This document shows positions 5,825 through 8,528 of a stretch of DNA of 8,528 nt, piece by piece (the first letter of the stretch is position 1; each line of letters opens with the position of its first letter). A program made the translations under genes and the position numbers. Source of the DNA: CAZCGA01 sp964498075. GTDB taxonomy: Bacteria > Desulfobacterota > Binatia > HRBIN30. The stretch covers positions 1 through 8,528 of the forward strand of contig CAZCGA010000207.1 of assembly GCA_964498075.1 (NCBI GenBank), in the 5' to 3' direction. The notes beneath the pieces are model-generated. The model was not told the DNA's origin. It did no database searches and saw nothing but the letters and a program-made list of their open reading frames with translations.

Positions 5825-6136
5825 ATGAAGGGGAAGCGTCAGGCGGTCGAAGGCCAGGGGTCGCTGTTCGACCGCGCCGAAGCCCGTACGGGCGGGAAGG
5901 AGAAAGACCGTATTGATCGGGGCAAGAAGCCCGGCCCCGCCCCATCACGGTGGCGAATGCCGGAGGTGCAGGGGTGCACCGTCGCCGAAATCCGGCTGCG
6001 CTGGGCGAAGCGGCTGACGCCGGCACAGGTCGGGCGGGTCGAAGCGGAGCTCGGCCGCCTGCCGCAGCTGCTCACCAAGCTCAACTTCGGCGCGGTGGCG
6101 GTCGAGCGCACCTTCGTGCGTCGCCGGCGCGGGTAG
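5825..6136 (+). CDS. Hypothetical protein, 103 aa, basic
   Basis: 103 residues from ATG 5825; the only purine-rich candidate ribosome site, GGAGAG near 5803, is rather far away. Third codon positions are strongly G/C, as in the downstream genes, supporting real coding. The first 45 residues are hydrophilic and Lys/Arg/Gly-rich (KKPGPAPSRWRMPEVQG) and likely disordered. The second half looks helical, with VAEIRLRWAKRLTPAQVGRV and LGRLPQLLTKLNFGAVAV, and the protein ends in a basic tail VRRRRG. There is no signal peptide, membrane segment or recognised domain. It ends 18 nt before the lipoprotein gene and may share its transcript. I do not recognise the family; a nucleic-acid-binding role would only be a guess from charge. 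Confidence 0.6.
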   Translation: MKGKRQAVEGQGSLFDRAEARTGGKEKDRIDRGKKPGPAPSRWRMPEVQGCTVAEIRLRWAKRLTPAQVGRVEAELGRLPQLLTKLNFGAVAVERTFVRRRRG

Positions 6137-6154
6137 TCGGGAGCGGGCCGCGAG

Positions 6155-7171
6155 GTGACTGCGCGCGCCGTTGCCGTCACGGTGCGGACCTGGGTGCTGT
6201 GCAGTCTCGCCTGCCTGGCACTCGCCGGCTGCGAGGAGGAGCTGCGCGTGCCCTACATCCCGCCGACGTTGGCGAACTGGCCACAACCGTATCGCGGGAT
6301 CACCGGTCTCACGGTTCACGTCTTCGATACCGGTCACGTCCGCCTTCCTGAGCGACTGGTTCTGCGCGGTGGCAGCCTGACGCGCACCCGTGAGCTACCG
6401 GTGCTCGCGTTCCTCATCGACCACCCGCAGCACGGGCTCATCCTCTTCGATGCCGGACTCTCGCGACAGTCCGCCGCCACCCCGCGCGGCGCCGCTCGTT
6501 GGGTACCGTCGCTGATTGCGCCGGAGGTGGAGCCCGCGGAGGCGTTGAAGAGCCAAATGCTGCAGGCGGGATTGAAGCCCGACGCCGTACGCTGGATCGT
6601 CCTCTCGAGCCTGCGGGCGGATCACAGCGGCCAGGTCGAGGACTTTCCCAACGCCCGCGTCGTGGTCTCCAAGGCGGAGCACGAGTACGCAAACCAGAGC
6701 CCGAGCGGGTACGTTGCGGAGACGTTCGACGCCGTCGCGAACTGGAAGTTCATCGACTTCGCCGGCGCGTCGCCGCTCGGTACGTTCGCCGCGCATGTGG
6801 ACCTGCTCGGCGACGGCAGTTGCCTGCTGCTCGACGCTGCCGGGGTCAGCCCCGGGTCCATGGCCATGCTGGTGCGCTTGCCGCGTCAGCCGGTGCTGCT
6901 CGCGGGCGATCTCGCTGCCGTCGAGGAGAGCGTGCGCTACGCCGCGAAACCCGCGGCAGCCGACGACCTGCGGCAATGGTGGGACCACATCTGGCGGCTG
7001 AAGCGATTCAAAGACCTCGCCCCCGAGCTGATCGTGCTCCCGGGGCATGACCTCGAGCCGGCGCGCAAGGCCGCATCCAAAGACATCATCATCCACGAGG
7101 CGGTCCGCCCAGACGCCGGCGCTACGCGCACGCCCACCCCGCGGCGCAAATCGCTCCTGCCGTTCGGCTGA
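6155..7171 (+). CDS. Lipoprotein with a degenerate metallo-beta-lactamase (AHL-lactonase-like) fold
   Basis: 338 residues from GTG 6155, with GGGAG about 10 bases upstream. A lipoprotein signal is clear: hydrophobic WVLCSLACLALAGC with lipobox LAGC and C26 as the lipidated Cys, so the protein should be anchored in the cell envelope. Residues about 53-300 follow the order of AHL-lactonase-like metallo-beta-lactamases: VHVFDTGHV, LPVLAFLIDHPQHGLILFDA (81-100), the core strand WIVLSSLRADHSGQ (147-160), VSKAEHEYA, GVSPGSMAMLV (230-240), VLLAGDLAAV with D252, and VLPGHD with H298. In active members the core reads THxHxDH; here it is SSLRADH, so two His are Ser152 and Arg154 while D156 and H157 remain. 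The later 'GHTPGS' His is V231. With three ligands lost, normal two-zinc hydrolysis is unlikely; a structural, binding or altered one-metal role is possible. The gene has no stops or shifts, so it seems maintained. Confidence 0.88.
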   Translation: MTARAVAVTVRTWVLCSLACLALAGCEEELRVPYIPPTLANWPQPYRGITGLTVHVFDTGHVRLPERLVLRGGSLTRTRELPVLAFLIDHPQHGLILFDAGLSRQSAATPRGAARWVPSLIAPEVEPAEALKSQMLQAGLKPDAVRWIVLSSLRADHSGQVEDFPNARVVVSKAEHEYANQSPSGYVAETFDAVANWKFIDFAGASPLGTFAAHVDLLGDGSCLLLDAAGVSPGSMAMLVRLPRQPVLLAGDLAAVEESVRYAAKPAAADDLRQWWDHIWRLKRFKDLAPELIVLPGHDLEPARKAASKDIIIHEAVRPDAGATRTPTPRRKSLLPFG

Positions 7172-7256
7172 TCGCCAGGCCGCGCGGCTCGTAGCTTGAT
7201 GCCGGCGACAAAGCGTGGGATATGCACGGCGCGCGTAGGCGCGAAAGGGGGACCAT

Positions 7257-7649
7257 ATGGAGCTCACGGCCATCGTCACCGTCCTAGTGCTGATCCAGTA
7301 CATCATCTTGAGCATCCGTGTCGGTCAGGCGCGCGGCCGCTACGGGGTCGAGGCGCCGGCCACCGCCGGCCATCCGATGTTCGAGCGCCACTTCCGCATC
7401 CATCAGAACACGCTGGAGCAACTCGCGGTGTTCCTGCCGGCGCTGTGGCTGTTCGCCGCCTACGTGAGCGGCACGGTCGCTGCGTTGTTCGGGCTGGCCT
7501 TCATTGCCGCCCGCTTCGTCTACGAGCGCGGCTACCTCGCCGATCCGAAGCAGCGCGGAACCGGAGCGGCGCTCACGGCCGTCACGTCGTCCATCCTATT
7601 GCTCGGGGGATTGATCGGCGCCGTGGTCGGCATGCTGCGTCACCACTGA
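7257..7649 (+). CDS. MAPEG-family integral membrane protein
   Basis: 130 residues, the usual bacterial MAPEG length, from ATG 7257 with GGGGGA four bases upstream. Four hydrophobic segments are visible: about 4-20, 54-71, 73-89 and 104-126. Family signatures are present: the loop FRIHQNTLEQL containing the RxxxNxxE pattern (R47, N51, E54), and YERGYLADPKQRGTGAAL (89-106) matching the 'YxxGYxxDPxxRxxG' region. MAPEG proteins form trimers in the membrane, and several bind glutathione for peroxidase or transferase reactions on hydrophobic compounds; bacterial members are mostly uncharacterised. It follows the lipoprotein gene by 85 nt and converges on icd with 11 nt between the stops. A link to lipid or xenobiotic detoxification fits the nearby P450 but is inference. 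Confidence 0.92.
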   Translation: MELTAIVTVLVLIQYIILSIRVGQARGRYGVEAPATAGHPMFERHFRIHQNTLEQLAVFLPALWLFAAYVSGTVAALFGLAFIAARFVYERGYLADPKQRGTGAALTAVTSSILLLGGLIGAVVGMLRHH

Positions 7650-7660
7650 TCCGGTCTTCT

Positions 7661-8528
<868 letters not shown>

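Noticed and set aside
5882..5893. Perfect 12-bp palindrome GCCCGTACGGGC
   Set aside because: It lies inside the 103-aa coding sequence, is GC-rich, and has no partner site or promoter; chance is likely in this composition.
7196..7224. TTGATG-17-GATATG upstream of the MAPEG gene as a promoter
   Set aside because: The -10 match is only three of six; too weak to list.
6395..7315. Minus-strand open frame of 306 codons opposite the lipoprotein
   Set aside because: Arg-rich antisense shadow; the plus strand has a lipobox and fold motifs in order.

Overview
The window looks like a fragment of a GC-rich, free-living bacterial chromosome, probably a metagenome-type contig. The gene mix (a P450 beside a nitronate-monooxygenase-like flavoprotein, a MAPEG membrane protein, a proteobacterial-type NADP isocitrate dehydrogenase) and a Myxococcota/Desulfobacterota/Binatota-like flavour point to a deep-branching proteobacterium-like lineage. 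No marker gene allows a firm assignment.

Left part (about 1-3250, plus strand): a string of accessory genes typical of a worn defence or toxin-antitoxin island. It opens with the C-terminal bulk of a UPF1/DNA2-like SF1 helicase cut by the window edge. Next is a 68-residue piece that matches the extreme C-terminal tail of Eco57I/type IIG DNA methyltransferases and is interrupted in frame by a 24-bp interspersed element. Then come a PIN-domain (VapC-like) toxin overlapping a small 'MKKKFDC' partner, a DUF2283-half/DUF5655-like fusion, and a 68-residue helical protein. Directly after that protein sits a DUF2283 gene broken by a one-base frameshift. Codon choice here is visibly less GC-biased than on the right.

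Middle part (about 3270-5825, minus strand): a two-gene operon of a cytochrome P450 and a nitronate-monooxygenase-family flavin enzyme, 16 nt apart. A good candidate promoter (TTGGTA-16-TATACA) precedes it, with a near-perfect 14-bp inverted repeat filling the spacer, as expected for a TetR-type repressor site. The pair resembles lipid or steroid catabolic enzymes, but the substrate is not readable from sequence.

Right part (about 5825-8528): on the plus strand, a hypothetical 103-residue protein, a lipoprotein with a metallo-beta-lactamase fold that has lost three of its usual metal ligands (a likely pseudoenzyme), and a four-helix MAPEG protein. Facing them on the minus strand is the C-terminal two thirds of NADP-dependent isocitrate dehydrogenase, running off the right edge. 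I saw no tRNA, rRNA, CRISPR array or transposase, and no gene-free stretch exceeds 300 bases; the longest is about 170 bases, between the P450 and the 103-residue gene.
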